Source of the DNA: Telmatactis stephensoni
Taxonomy: Eukaryota; Cnidaria; Anthozoa; Actiniaria; Isophelliidae
DNA length: 64,000 nt
Direction: 5' to 3'
Assembly (NCBI GenBank): GCA_029948255.1
Contig: JALIZF010001690.1
Span: forward strand, 124,001 to 188,000
The notes beneath the pieces were generated by a model. The model saw only the letters and a program-made list of their open reading frames with translations, did not search any database and had not been told where the DNA came from. Both the position numbers and the translations under genes were made by a program. Below are positions 54,950-64,000 of the stretch, piece by piece; position 1 is the first letter of the stretch, and each line of letters starts with the position of its first letter.

Positions 54950-56668
54950 TGCTGGAGAAAGCCTGGCCATCTAAAAAAGGGTGCAATTCCACACTATTTA
55001 TTTCCCAAAAATCGCACCAAATCACACTTTTTATCATTTTCCACACTTTTCGCATTTTTCCACACTTTTTACCAGAAGAAAAAGGTAGAACAACTTGAAA
55101 ATCTGTTGATAACATTCATGAAGAAGCAATAAATCTTCAAAAAAGTAAACTTTTTGTTGTAATTCATAGCTTTTTGTGCTGGAAAACGACTCTAAAACTT
55201 TTGCTTTCTTTCACGGTTAACAATAATCTGCCAGGGGTTCCTTGCCATACATGTAGTGGCCTGAGAACTAGTTTTAATTCTATAAATGCTTTTAACCTCT
55301 ATAGTCCATGAGCCAGGAGCCAAATCATGGTGAATTGGTACCACTCAGGGTGGCAAAAGCTATCATATATTAAATATTAAAGCTCATCACAAGTAGAGTT
55401 TGGAAATGTGTGATAGTCAAGTGGGCGTGGCAGCTGAAGACTGTCACGTGACCTAACAGTGTTGTGCAATAGGCAATTTTATGAAAAATTATTATTCACA
55501 GAAACACAGCTTACAATATATCAAATTAAAGCTTATCACAAAAAGGATTTCAATAATATATGATATCAGTTAGATGGGCATGTCAGCTGTCATGTGACCT
55601 GGAATGTTACACATAAATCAATTTCTAGAAGAAATATCAGATTGCATATTATATAGTAAAAATCAAGGAAACTTAACTTATTATACATCAAAGTAAAGCT
55701 TATCATAAAGGGATTTCAAAAATGTATGATAGCAAGGTGGGCGTGGCAGACAAGGGCTGTTACAAGACCTTCAATGGTACAAAGGTGAATTTCATTAAAA
55801 TCAAATTTTGGTACTTTTTAGTAAATCCCTAAAATTCAAAGCTGAAACTCTCTATTAAGACAGTTTTAATATGGCATATAATAAGCTTTGGTTCTTTGGT
55901 TTCTACTAAAAATACCAAAATTAATTTTTTTATTAAATTTACCTTTGTAACATCAAAGGTCTTGTAATAGCCCTCGTCTGCCACGCCCACCTTGCTATCA
56001 TACATTTTTTTAAATCCTTTCACGATAAGCTTTACTTTCTTGTATAATCAGTTAAGTTTCCTAGATTTCTACTATACAATACGTGATCTAAGATTTTTTT
56101 CAATAAATTGAATTATCCGTAACATTTAAGGTCAGGTGGTCAGTTGACACACCCAACATGCTTTCATACATTTTTGAAATCTTCTCATGATAAGTTTTAA
56201 TTTGATATGTTCTGTTTCATCGATTTGTACTATATGATACCTGATCTGATGTTTTTTTCCATGAAATTTACTTATGCGTAACATTCAAGGTCACGTGACA
56301 ACCGACAGCTTACACGCTCATCCAAATATCATATATTTTTGAAATCCTCTTGTGATAAGCTTTAATTTGATATATTCTAAGCTGTGTTTCTCTAAATAAT
56401 ATTTTTCCATAAAATTGCCTATTGCACAACACTGTTAGGTCACATTTCATGATAAGCTTTAATTTGATATACGACAGCCTTTACCAACCCGAGTGGTACC
56501 AAAATCTGCCCTGACTCATGGACTACAATAAAAATCGAGGGAATTTGGCGGGAATTTTTGCATTTTTCTTCATTTTCTGCACTTTTGCACACTTTCTGCA
56601 CTATTTGCTAAAATGTCCGCACTCTCCCAAGCTTTTTTCCGCACTTTTGCAGATGGCCAGGAAAGCAG
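54950..56668. mobile_element. compound foldback element
   Basis: Outer arms GAGAAAGCCTGGCCATCT (about 54955) and AGATGGCCAGGAAAGC (56651-56666). Inner arms TAGTCCATGAG (55302) and CTCATGGACTA (56514). Between them a unit of about 200 bp (AAAGCTTATCA, TATGATA, GGTCA.GTGAC) repeats several times, forward on the left half and reversed on the right, so the whole 1.2-kb core is palindromic. No coding capacity. Confidence 0.7.
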
Positions 56669-56864
56669 AAGAAAATGGCTCCTTTTAAAGACATTCTTTT
56701 TATCAGATGACAAAATGGCTTTGATCATTGATCAACAAATATAAAAATAACAAGGACAAAAATTTCATCCTTGTCTCACTTTGACATATTTTTACATAAC
56801 TACATTATTTTATGCATATCCACATTTCAAATGAAATGGAAATTGGAATCACTTGCATACCTAC

Positions 56865-59800
56865 CTATTAGGCATAGCTTCTGTGGTGTCATCATTGCAA
56901 CTGAAATCACCACCACTGCCATTGCCATCACCGCCACTGCCACTACCATCACCACCACTGCCACTGCCATCACCACCACTGCCACTGCCATCACTGCGAT
57001 TGCCATCACCACCATCTGGTGTTCTGATGTTTTGGCTTCCATGCTCACTGCCACTGCCATCGTTCAACCCCTCAGAATGATTATTGTGTTCTGCTGTTAT
57101 TTTGTAAGGAGTAAAGACATGTTATGCTAAAATCACACAATGAAATGTTTTATAATTCTAAATAAAAGTTTAATCATCAAATTCAGCACACTAAAAATAG
57201 CAAGCTTTTAAAATTTCAAAGCCTGATGAAAGCATGTTTATTTCAAACTTTTGCAGTTATGCTATCAAATGTGTAAACCTGCATGCCAGACATGCCTCAT
57301 TTTGTATAAATTTAACTAGAACAGCTATACAAAAAAATTGTAACTTTGCCAGCTGGTTATAATAAGCTAATGTATAATTCAAGTGCTATTGATCTGTTAA
57401 TTGCTAAGAAAATAAGTTATTATTATCATGAATCTATCCATATGAAATTTTGGAACTTTGCTATTTTTTTGAAATAGGTGTACACTTTGATTTTTGCAAG
57501 CACAGGGTATTACCTTGTCTTTGATCTTGGTTGCTAGTTTCCTAAGAAAGATCATAGCACCATTTATTATTAAAATTACAATTCATAATTATTAGAGTGT
57601 AAACCTGTGAAATAATTGCCAACAAATAATGATAAATAGAATGGAATCCTTTTAAAATGAAATCAAAACTAAAAAATGGTTTAAACTGTTTCTGGACAGT
57701 CAATTTGTTTCTGGAATTTTGTTCATAACCGTTTTAAGTGCTTATTCTTCACTGATTTGATTGGTACAAAATAGTTAGCTATTCACCATACAAATGGACA
57801 ACTGGTCATATCATTGATGAAAGTTGCTGTCTGAACTTTTTTGCAGTCCTTAACGTTCATATTGTAAAAAAATTCAAAATATACTCACCCTTCCTGAAAA
57901 ACCAGACTGGACCATTTGTGGTAAAATTACCTGCCTAAAGTATCGACCAGGCTAAATGAATACAAAACATGTATCACTATTAAACATCCAGAACAAATAT
58001 ACATGTATAGCCTAGTTTGAAACTTGCAGCTAGGATGGCTCATAATTACTTGAAAATGTTGTCTCTAGCTTGATTTTTCACACTGAAGAAGGTCCTCCTT
58101 TGGACCGAAACGTCTGTAATGTATTTTCATTAAAAATCAAGCTAGAAACAACATTTTCAAGTAATTATGTATAGCCTAGTTTAATATCATGCTGACTTGC
58201 AGCAAAAATAACAACACACAATCAATGAAAACTTTAAAAAAAATTCATACAAAAGGTATTTGGATCATACAAGTCACAAACCTCTTGTGCTGGATTTGGA
58301 AGCAATGCAGGTGTGCAGTTTCTTGATGTTGAAGGTGCTTCCTCATCACTGCGGCATGTGAAGACATATGCATTATTATGAATCAAGTAAATTTAGCAAA
58401 ATTTTATCATCCTTAGAGGGCTAACACTAAATCCATGAAATTTAAATAACCTAAAACAAGTAAAAATAAAAGCTTGTAGCACAACCTGAAGAATTGACAT
58501 ACACCTATTTCAAAAAAGGTTGTCACCGCTAAGAACGATAGGCGATAGGTAATAGGTCATTCCAAGACCGCAAAGCACTATTGATTTCTTAATTAAGCCA
58601 TCCTAAATCGTTCTTTACACTCTTCCATCAAATCTTTGGCTATTCATATGTAAATCAATTAGAAATCAATAGTGCTTTGCGGTCTTGGAATGACCTATCG
58701 CCTATCGCTCTTAGCGGTGACAACCTTTTTTGAAATAGGTGTATACAACTGAAACTTAATCAAAGGTAATAAAAAGTTATTCCACACTTTTGCATTTATT
58801 GCTTATCTTATTTAGAAAGTTTTCTGTGTCATCTTTTTTCAAAGTACCATTTTTAGTCAAATGACTAAATATATAAGTTTATTTGGTTGTGGATCTGTTT
58901 TTTTTTTCTGCTGGTGATTTTCATTGGAGGCATTCAGACCAAAAACTAAATAAAAATTACTGATTTTACTTCTCTTTGTAGTTACTTTTTGTGAATTTTT
59001 TTAGAATTTTTGATTGAAATATTGCAGAAATTTCTAAGGTTACATTATTAACAAATAATAGTATGTTTTGTACGTGATATTTCAAAATCGTCTCAAATTT
59101 CACTTGCCCACAGCTCGTGAAATTTTGTTTTAACAATTTTGAAATACCACTTATGGTATATTTATATGCAAAATATCACTACAAACCATATACATGATAT
59201 TACCTGCCAGTACTAATTTTCACAAAATACAGACATATGGTAGAGTGCGGTGGTGCAGAATCCACCAAATCGCAATTTTTGATATTTTCCACACTATTAA
59301 TATAATGGCTAAAATTATTACCTTGGATCATCCTCCATCAGTTGATTTGGTATATCTTGTCCAAACCATTTGAAGTTTACACTTCCACTGTGATCAAGTG
59401 ATGGTGTTGTACATGACTCCTTCATATTTAAAACCGATGCAGAGTTTGGAACACACATGTTTGGTAGCAATTCTTGACAATAATCTGAAAGGGTAAAGTT
59501 CTCTGGGGTAGGGCTTAGAGAGCCCACCCAATCATACACTGCACACATTTGTGTGCAGGGTACGAATTGTCGTTCTACAAGTCCTAGAGTCAAGTGGCGG
59601 ACTCTTACAACAACACTTGGTATTTCAGCACCAGGTTCCTCCGGTACTCTTGATTTCCTAGCATTCATTACAACAAACTGTCTTTGGACTCTCTCCTCTT
59701 CTTCAACAAGCTTATGGCTTTTTCTTTGATCGTTTTTCAAAGATCTTTGAAATTGAAAACCTTGTTGAGCAATTAGCTTCCTCCTGTCCTCAAGAGTTTT

Positions 59801-61122
59801 ATCAGCAGGTTTCTTCACTTCCATTACATCCCAAACAGACCTATCCAACTCGGAGTCTGAACAGTCTGGAAATCTGTCATTACGTTTCTCCATTTCAAGG
59901 TCATTCTCATTTGAATGGTCAGACTCAGAATCTGAACAATCGGAAACTGAGACTATCTCTCCTTTTTTTTTCTTTGATGTCAAAAACACCTTAATAAGCT
60001 TTCTCTTGTATTTATCTATATAGTTCTTTAGCACCAAGAAGTCATTGGCTTCTATTTGTTGTCTTTGGAAGTTTGCCAGACCAAACTCCATGTCTTTGGC
60101 ATCACCAAAAGTACTTGATTCATCTTGGAAGAAGAGATTTCTTCCAGTGGCAACTAATTCTTCATAGGTTGATGTAAGTGACATGTCAACAACACAAACA
60201 CCACCACCCTTTGCTGTTTTGACTTGTTTGTAGCTCCTGATGGACTCGTCAAAATGTAGCCACCCAACAGTCACCTTGCGTGTCTGGTTCAGGTTGTTCT
60301 GGACCGAGATGTTTTCTTTAGATCTTTTCCTTTTGCGGGACTGAGTACCTTCATTTAAAATTTTTTCTAAAAGTTGTTTCTTTTCTTGAAATGATCCATT
60401 CTTCTCTCTTTCAATTTGAGACTGTGCAAAGAATTTTAGGTTCATTGCATCACCCTTTAAACAGCCCAGTCGTTCAAGGTCTTCTGTGGTCGACATAACA
60501 ACTGCTTGATAATCCATCTGACCAAAAGAAACAAACAAGTGAATAAATTAATAAGTAAATGCATGAATGATATATTGCACTTGAGGCATAAATATAATTA
60601 AAGTAAAAAAAGGACTCCCTCAACAGGGCTTTTCAGCTCAATGTACAAATCAGAAAGAAATACATATAAATCATCCTTGGCCTTAAATCTGATAGGGGTG
60701 TCCTGCCCAGCCCTCAACCCTATTTAAGACAGCAAAATCTTGGAAATCCATACCCTATTCAAGACAAATAGAGAAAATTGATCAAGAACTAGATTTACTA
60801 TCCATAACATAACACCCGGACTTTTCCTCCGTTAAGTTCGTTAAATGGGGTCAAAACGTAAAACCTGTGTAAGACAGCTCAGGAGAAATTATATACCCTG
60901 TCTAAGACAAGGAGCTCAAAAACCATACCCTGGAGGGCAGCACATACCTATATAGCAAATATATGGGTTCACTCCCCCCCCCCCCCCCCCCCGGGAACGG
61001 TTTGACTAAAAGCACTCTACTATTTTCACTGTTATTAAACATAGATGACAAACCTTGTGATCTCTAAATCGACCAATTATATCTTGCTTAACTTCTCTTT
61101 TCTTTAAAAACTCGCACACCAT
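56865..61122 (-). CDS. HECT-type gene, N-terminal exons 1-6
   Basis: Exons 61054-61122, 59322-60517, 58282-58348, 57889-57951, 57514-57541 and 56865-57090; all GT..AG with matching phases. Exon 1 plus the start of exon 2 resemble a SAM domain (VKQDIIGRF, TTEDLERLG, KGDAM). Exon 2 carries a basic KRKRSK stretch, VGWLHFDESIRSYKQV..GGG and LFFQDESS, a block seen upstream of HECT domains in cnidarian and fish relatives, then acidic Ser-rich repeats (SDCSDSESDHS). Exon 6 is a Gly/Ser/Asp repeat (DGSGSGG units). It ends in phase 2, which the HECT exon at 45277 accepts. The likely product is a ubiquitin ligase; substrate unknown. The gene starts 1.7 kb inside the right end. Confidence 0.7.
56900..57060. 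repeat. minisatellite in HECT-gene exon 6
   Basis: Imperfect 18-bp repeat CACCACTGCCACTGCCAT encoding the Gly/Ser/Asp tract on the minus strand. Confidence 0.8.
57464..57483. repeat. solo MITE end
   Basis: TTTTTTTGAAATAGGTGTAC matches the right end of the MITE at 58500-58743. No second end is nearby; it is probably a decayed relative. Confidence 0.45.
58034..58168 (+). ncRNA. hairpin element with hammerhead-like core
   Basis: Arms CATAATTACTTGAAAATG (58040) and CATTTTCAAGTAATTATG (58151-58168) enclose CTGAAGA (58083), a GGTCC/GGACC stem and GAAACGTC (58107-58114). CUGAAGA instead of CUGAUGA would impair cleavage. TATAGCCTAGTTT lies on both sides (about 58010 and 58170), suggesting a long target duplication. 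Confidence 0.45.
58500..58743. mobile_element. 244-bp palindromic MITE
   Basis: Arms of about 95 bp, nearly perfect: TACACCTATTTCAAAAAAGG at the left and its complement ending GGTGTA at 58743, both containing the CCGCTAAGA..CGATAGGCGATAGG block. The outer TA may be the target. It lies in an intron of the HECT gene. Confidence 0.85.
58744..59315. other. HECT-gene intron sequence
   Basis: AT-rich, no additional feature. Confidence 0.4.
60973..60992. repeat. C homopolymer
   Basis: 20 consecutive C in the first intron of the HECT gene. Confidence 0.9.
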
Positions 61123-62375
61123 CTAAATACAACACATAATAAGTTTAAAGCCTTATTCAAATAAGACATAAGCTTAACTTACGTATGAAATCATAGGAAA
61201 ATTAAAGAGGAAATAAAACAGAACAGAAAGATAACCCTGGCTTCTGATATGGCTTTATAGACCAAGAAATTGATAGATAATGAGAATAATCGCAGGCAAC
61301 CGGTTTACGAGATTGCATAATAAAGCTTGCGCTCAGATTTCACAAAACGATCGATATTTTATTTTTTACCGACAGTTAAAAACCTCCACAATAACCTTAT
61401 GTTAGTTCAAGAAGCCTTAATTATTATTACTAGTATTATTGTAAGCTTATGTAAATACTTCTCTTTTATGCCCTTTGTATTCGCACAAAGTATAAATCGT
61501 TAGAGTGCCTGGAATGAGGTTGAGGAGGAGGTCAAGGGAGATTCCGCTAAGGGTAGCTTAGGTAACCCATTGTTTTATCTTTTTGTTCACTTTTTCTAAC
61601 CGTGAAAGTGCACAAAACAAAAGCATTCCTACATATATTAGACAATCAGCCAATGAAAACGTTTGGATCAGTTCAATCAAGCATAATAAATGACGGTAAA
61701 ACAAAAGATTGTGCAGTCCCTTACAGTTTGAAGTTTGCGAGTTTCTTAACCATTCCGCTCTATTAACTTTGATTTGCATCAATAGAGATTGGAACACAAA
61801 GAAAAGCATATTCAAATATTGTTGTATAACGTAAAATAAGGGCCTAGAAACACAAAAGAACGCTAGGAATACCTCAACCTGTTCGTCCATTTTCCACGTG
61901 TATTCGTCGCCAGAGGCACTACACGGTTCGAGTACGTAAACACGTTCCTTGAGGGTGTCCGTAAAACACGGAACGAGCTCCAGGATCCCCGGAACCCTTG
62001 GAACATACCTAACGTGTTATGTAAAATGAATGTGAATGTAAGGGAAAGTTTATTTATTACAGCGAGGGGGGATGAAGAAGGCACAACAAACATGCAATTT
62101 TTTTCAGGGCCCTGAACTCTGACCTTCAAACAAATATAACACAAAAAGCTTGTAAAATTCTTCAAAATGAGCAAAAACGATCTTTAGACGTACATTGTAC
62201 TAGCTGTTTTATCATTTTCGTATCAATAATCTTCGTATCAGTGAGTTTTGATTTTGATTGACAGAAGTAAAAACGCAAATTGGGATCATTTATTACAGCG
62301 GCGGGAAACCATTTATAAAATATTTGAGAAACTTGAAGAAACAACACGCGGTAGATCTATATGGAATTCTTTAAT
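61123..62375. other. right subterminal noncoding region
   Basis: Likely upstream region of the HECT gene. GTGTCCGTAAAACACGGAAC at 61957-61980 is inverted relative to the copy at 62541-62569, so a subterminal piece is duplicated in opposite orientation. Confidence 0.45.
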
Positions 62376-62413
62376 GTAGCGCATTTTCGAATATCCATAT
62401 TAGTCTTCATCAG
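62376..62413 (-). ncRNA. hammerhead-like motif near right end
   Basis: Minus strand CTGATGA, then a stem AATAT/ATATT with GG loop, then GAAAATGCGC. This is the box order of a hammerhead with an intact CUGAUGA and GAAA, but stems I and III are not obvious. Confidence 0.4.
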
Positions 62414-62479
62414 GCTTTAAAGGATTACAATTTGAATTGGTATTTATATTTAACAAATCAAAAGCGGTTTTTCCCTTTT

Positions 62480-62791
62480 CTGTACTCTTATTTGCAATGG
62501 TTTTGACGTCACATAATGTTCAAACCACGAGCGCGCGCAGCTCGTTCCGTGTTTTACGGACACCAGTTCCTGGAGGATCACGGGAAGGAAATTGAACTTA
62601 GGATCTTGAGATCTTGGGAACCTGGGATCTTGGGAACTTAGGATCTTGGGAACTTGGGATCTTGGGAACTTGGGATCTTGGGAACTTGGGATCTTGGGAA
62701 CTTGGGATCTTGGGAACTTGGGATCTTGGGATCTTGGGAACTTGGGATGTTGAGAACTTGGGATCTTGGGATGTCCCTTAGAGGGCTCCGT
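62480..62791. repeat. right terminal arm with 16-bp tandem array
   Basis: Mirror of the left arm: GTTTTGACGTCACA, CGCAGCTCGTTCC, ATCACGGGAAGGAAATTGAA, then about 10 GGATCTTGGGAACTTG units (62597-62768) and the terminal 23 bp. It has one 18-bp insertion and a shorter array than the left arm. Confidence 0.85.
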
Positions 62792-62799
62792 AGTGATCT
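62792..62799. repeat. target-site duplication, right copy
   Basis: AGTGATCT, identical to 28247-28254. Confidence 0.85.
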
Positions 62800-63079
62800 C
62801 ATTCTTCGATCACGCCTTTATCGACGAGTTTTTCTAATTCTCGTGATATGATTTCCTGTTCACTTGGATTAAATTTGATTTCTCTAGGAGGTGTAACCTG
62901 ATCCGGCGGGTTCTCGATAAATTCGATATTAAACCCTTTCACTATTTTTAGGATCTGTGGATCTGAAGTTAGCTTTTTCCACTCAGGGAAAAAATATTTC
63001 AGTCTACCTGCTGGTTCAGTAACTGCTCTTAAGCTTAAACTGGTAGATTGACTTACTTTTGACAGATCTTCGTTGGATT
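62800..63079 (-). CDS. DIRS polymerase, N-terminal part
   Basis: Open minus-strand frame reading [15 protein letters not shown], then [17 protein letters not shown] and [14 protein letters not shown], the usual lead-in to DIRS reverse transcriptase. A TGA lies next to the insertion border. Its continuation is at 28254. The start codon is unclear; it follows gag directly. Confidence 0.75.
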
Positions 63080-64000
63080 TTATTGAGCTTTTCTCTGTCT
63101 TGACTTGTGTTTGTCCGCGTTTGGAGGGTTGTGGCTGGACGATTGGCGCCAGCCTAAAAATTGTTTATTTCCTCTTCCCCTCGAGAATTTCCCTCTGTTC
63201 GGGTTGAATTTGTAATCGCGGTTTGAATAGCCTGAATAGCTCTTGGAGCTACTGGAGCTGGGGGTTAGCTTTTTCCCCACGCGATTGACCTCTGTCATTT
63301 CTTTGACCTGTTTTGAAATGTCGTCTCCGAATAATTCGGTACTAACAGGCGTTGAAGATGAACAAAGATGTTTATAATCTGCATGTAGGTCTGGTTTTAT
63401 CAACTCTTTTCTTCGTATGTTTAATTCAGAGTTAGCATTTGCTAGCAGCGAAATGCTGTCGAGTGCTTCAGCGAGCGCCTCTTTCCCGCCATTGAGCTTG
63501 TCAGCTTGTTTTACAATGGCGTTTGTGACTCGTACAAGAGCACACATTCCTTTGATCAAAGAGGTCTGAACTTTCTGAAATTTCAAGTCCTGGGACCTTA
63601 CTGTAGTACTTAGATTGTCCCATATAAGTTGATTTACTCTTACTTTTGTAAGAGCTTCACAGTTCTCCGGTCGAGGGTATTTATTAAGCTTCTCTTGTAG
63701 CTTCTCCTCGAGCATGCCATCTCGCACGAGGCGCGTGATGACTTTTGCGAGCTCCTCGTCAATGGAGGGTCCCGTTTCTTCGGACTTTAGGTCCCCTCTG
63801 AGTGATTCTAGAACCGATTCTACAGTTCCACTACTCTTTTCAGGTGTTTTCTGGCTAGATTTACTTGCCAAAAGCTGCTTGACTGACTCGTCAACATCAA
63901 TTTTTTCAGCCGACTTAGCACTCGCTTCGTCGTTCTCTTCGGTGGCGGACAGATTACTGTCATCCTCCGTTTCTTCTTCAACAGTAACAACATTCTCAAA
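63080..64000 (-). CDS. DIRS gag-like protein (runs off the window)
   Basis: Open from the window edge to the stop at 63080. An acidic N-terminal part is followed by ENCEALTKVRVNQLIWDNL and QKVQTSLIKGMCALVRV, typical of the DIRS first protein, then a Ser/Arg/Gly-rich basic tail (RGKFSRGRGNK) for nucleic-acid binding. A Met at 63871 is internal; the true start lies beyond 64000. Confidence 0.8.
   Translation of the reverse strand, partial: FENVVTVEEETEDDSNLSATEENDEASAKSAEKIDVDESVKQLLASKSSQKTPEKSSGTVESVLESLRGDLKSEETGPSIDEELAKVITRLVRDGMLEEKLQEKLNKYPRPENCEALTKVRVNQLIWDNLSTTVRSQDLKFQKVQTSLIKGMCALVRVTNAIVKQADKLNGGKEALAEALDSISLLANANSELNIRRKELIKPDLHADYKHLCSSSTPVSTELFGDDISKQVKEMTEVNRVGKKLTPSSSSSKSYSGYSNRDYKFNPNRGKFSRGRGNKQFLGWRQSSSHNPPNADKHKSRQRKAQ

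Larger units (their letters stand above)
28255..62791. mobile_element. giant 34.5-kb TIR element inserted in DIRS
   Basis: The ends are perfect complements for 23 bp: ACGGAGCCCTCTAAGGG.. at 28255 and its reverse at 62769-62791. Both continue into 16-bp tandem arrays and then into matching unique sequence (GGAACGAGCTGCG.., TGACGTCAAAACCATTG). The flanks are the two broken halves of one DIRS polymerase frame, and the host sequence rejoins exactly over one copy of AGTGATCT. Without the nested Gypsy it is about 22.4 kb. Cargo: rve integrase (+), HECT-type gene (-), seven-exon gene (-), C2H2 gene (-) and chromodomain gene (+). No DNA polymerase B, packaging ATPase or capsid gene is seen, so it is not a typical Polinton. 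Which protein moves it is inferred, not shown. Confidence 0.88.

Noticed and set aside
56827..57130. Plus-strand Thr/Ala repeat frame
   Set aside because: Complement of the minisatellite coding for the Gly/Ser/Asp tract of the HECT gene exon 6.
28255..62791. Giant element being a Polinton/Maverick
   Set aside because: Integrase and long terminal repeats fit, but no polymerase B, packaging ATPase, protease or capsid gene is visible, and the integrase belongs to another family.
62654..62851. Plus-strand frame of WELGILG repeats
   Set aside because: Translation of the 16-bp terminal array.

Overview
This is a window of a metazoan nuclear genome, most likely an anthozoan cnidarian (stony coral or sea anemone). 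It is AT-rich. Host-like genes have short exons with GT..AG introns, and most of the DNA is old and young mobile elements: DIRS, Gypsy with an envelope-like gene, hAT, piggyBac, THAP/Harbinger-like, a YqaJ-nuclease gene, a LINE, palindromic MITEs and hammerhead-bearing hairpin elements. I see no bacterial-type genes. The species assignment is inference from element types only.

Left part (1-25300). A truncated THAP-domain transposase (+) faces a SAP/SWIM/YqaJ nuclease gene (-), a convergent pair typical of one DNA-transposon class. Two paralogous, damaged four-exon genes lie 10 kb apart on the minus strand (about 7.9-8.6 and 18.2-18.8 kb). Between them are two orphan histone-type stem-loops, a tandem-repeat protein, a hairpin element, and a 4.0 kb decayed hAT element lying between the arms of a longer inverted repeat. 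Further right come a two-exon chromodomain gene, a LINE fragment and a 575-bp foldback element.

Right part (25300-64000). A DIRS retrotransposon (minus strand; gag at the right edge, tyrosine recombinase near 26 kb) is split by one insertion. Its two halves are separated by 34,537 bp bounded by perfect 23-bp inverted termini, long arms carrying a 16-bp tandem repeat, and the same 8-bp target word (AGTGATCT) on both sides. This is the outstanding object here: a giant TIR element. It encodes an rve/IS3-like DDE integrase next to the left arm, and a multi-exon HECT ubiquitin-ligase-like gene running in from the right arm. An 11.6-kb gap between that gene's exons holds a seven-exon gene of unknown function and a divergent pair of intronless genes (C2H2 zinc finger and chromodomain). 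Both intronless genes end in a histone-mRNA-type 3' stem-loop.

The giant element was itself invaded by a 12.2 kb Gypsy element (env-like gene, chromodomain integrase, non-matching mosaic LTRs). The Gypsy element in turn carries a 360-bp hammerhead-ribozyme hairpin element with a 15-bp target duplication. The nesting order is therefore DIRS, then giant element, then Gypsy, then hammerhead element. A piggyBac remnant abutting a 345-bp pentanucleotide satellite sits in an intron of the seven-exon gene. The integrase is a plausible mover of the giant element. The HECT ligase and the histone-type mRNA ends hint at a link to the cell cycle, but both ideas are inference.
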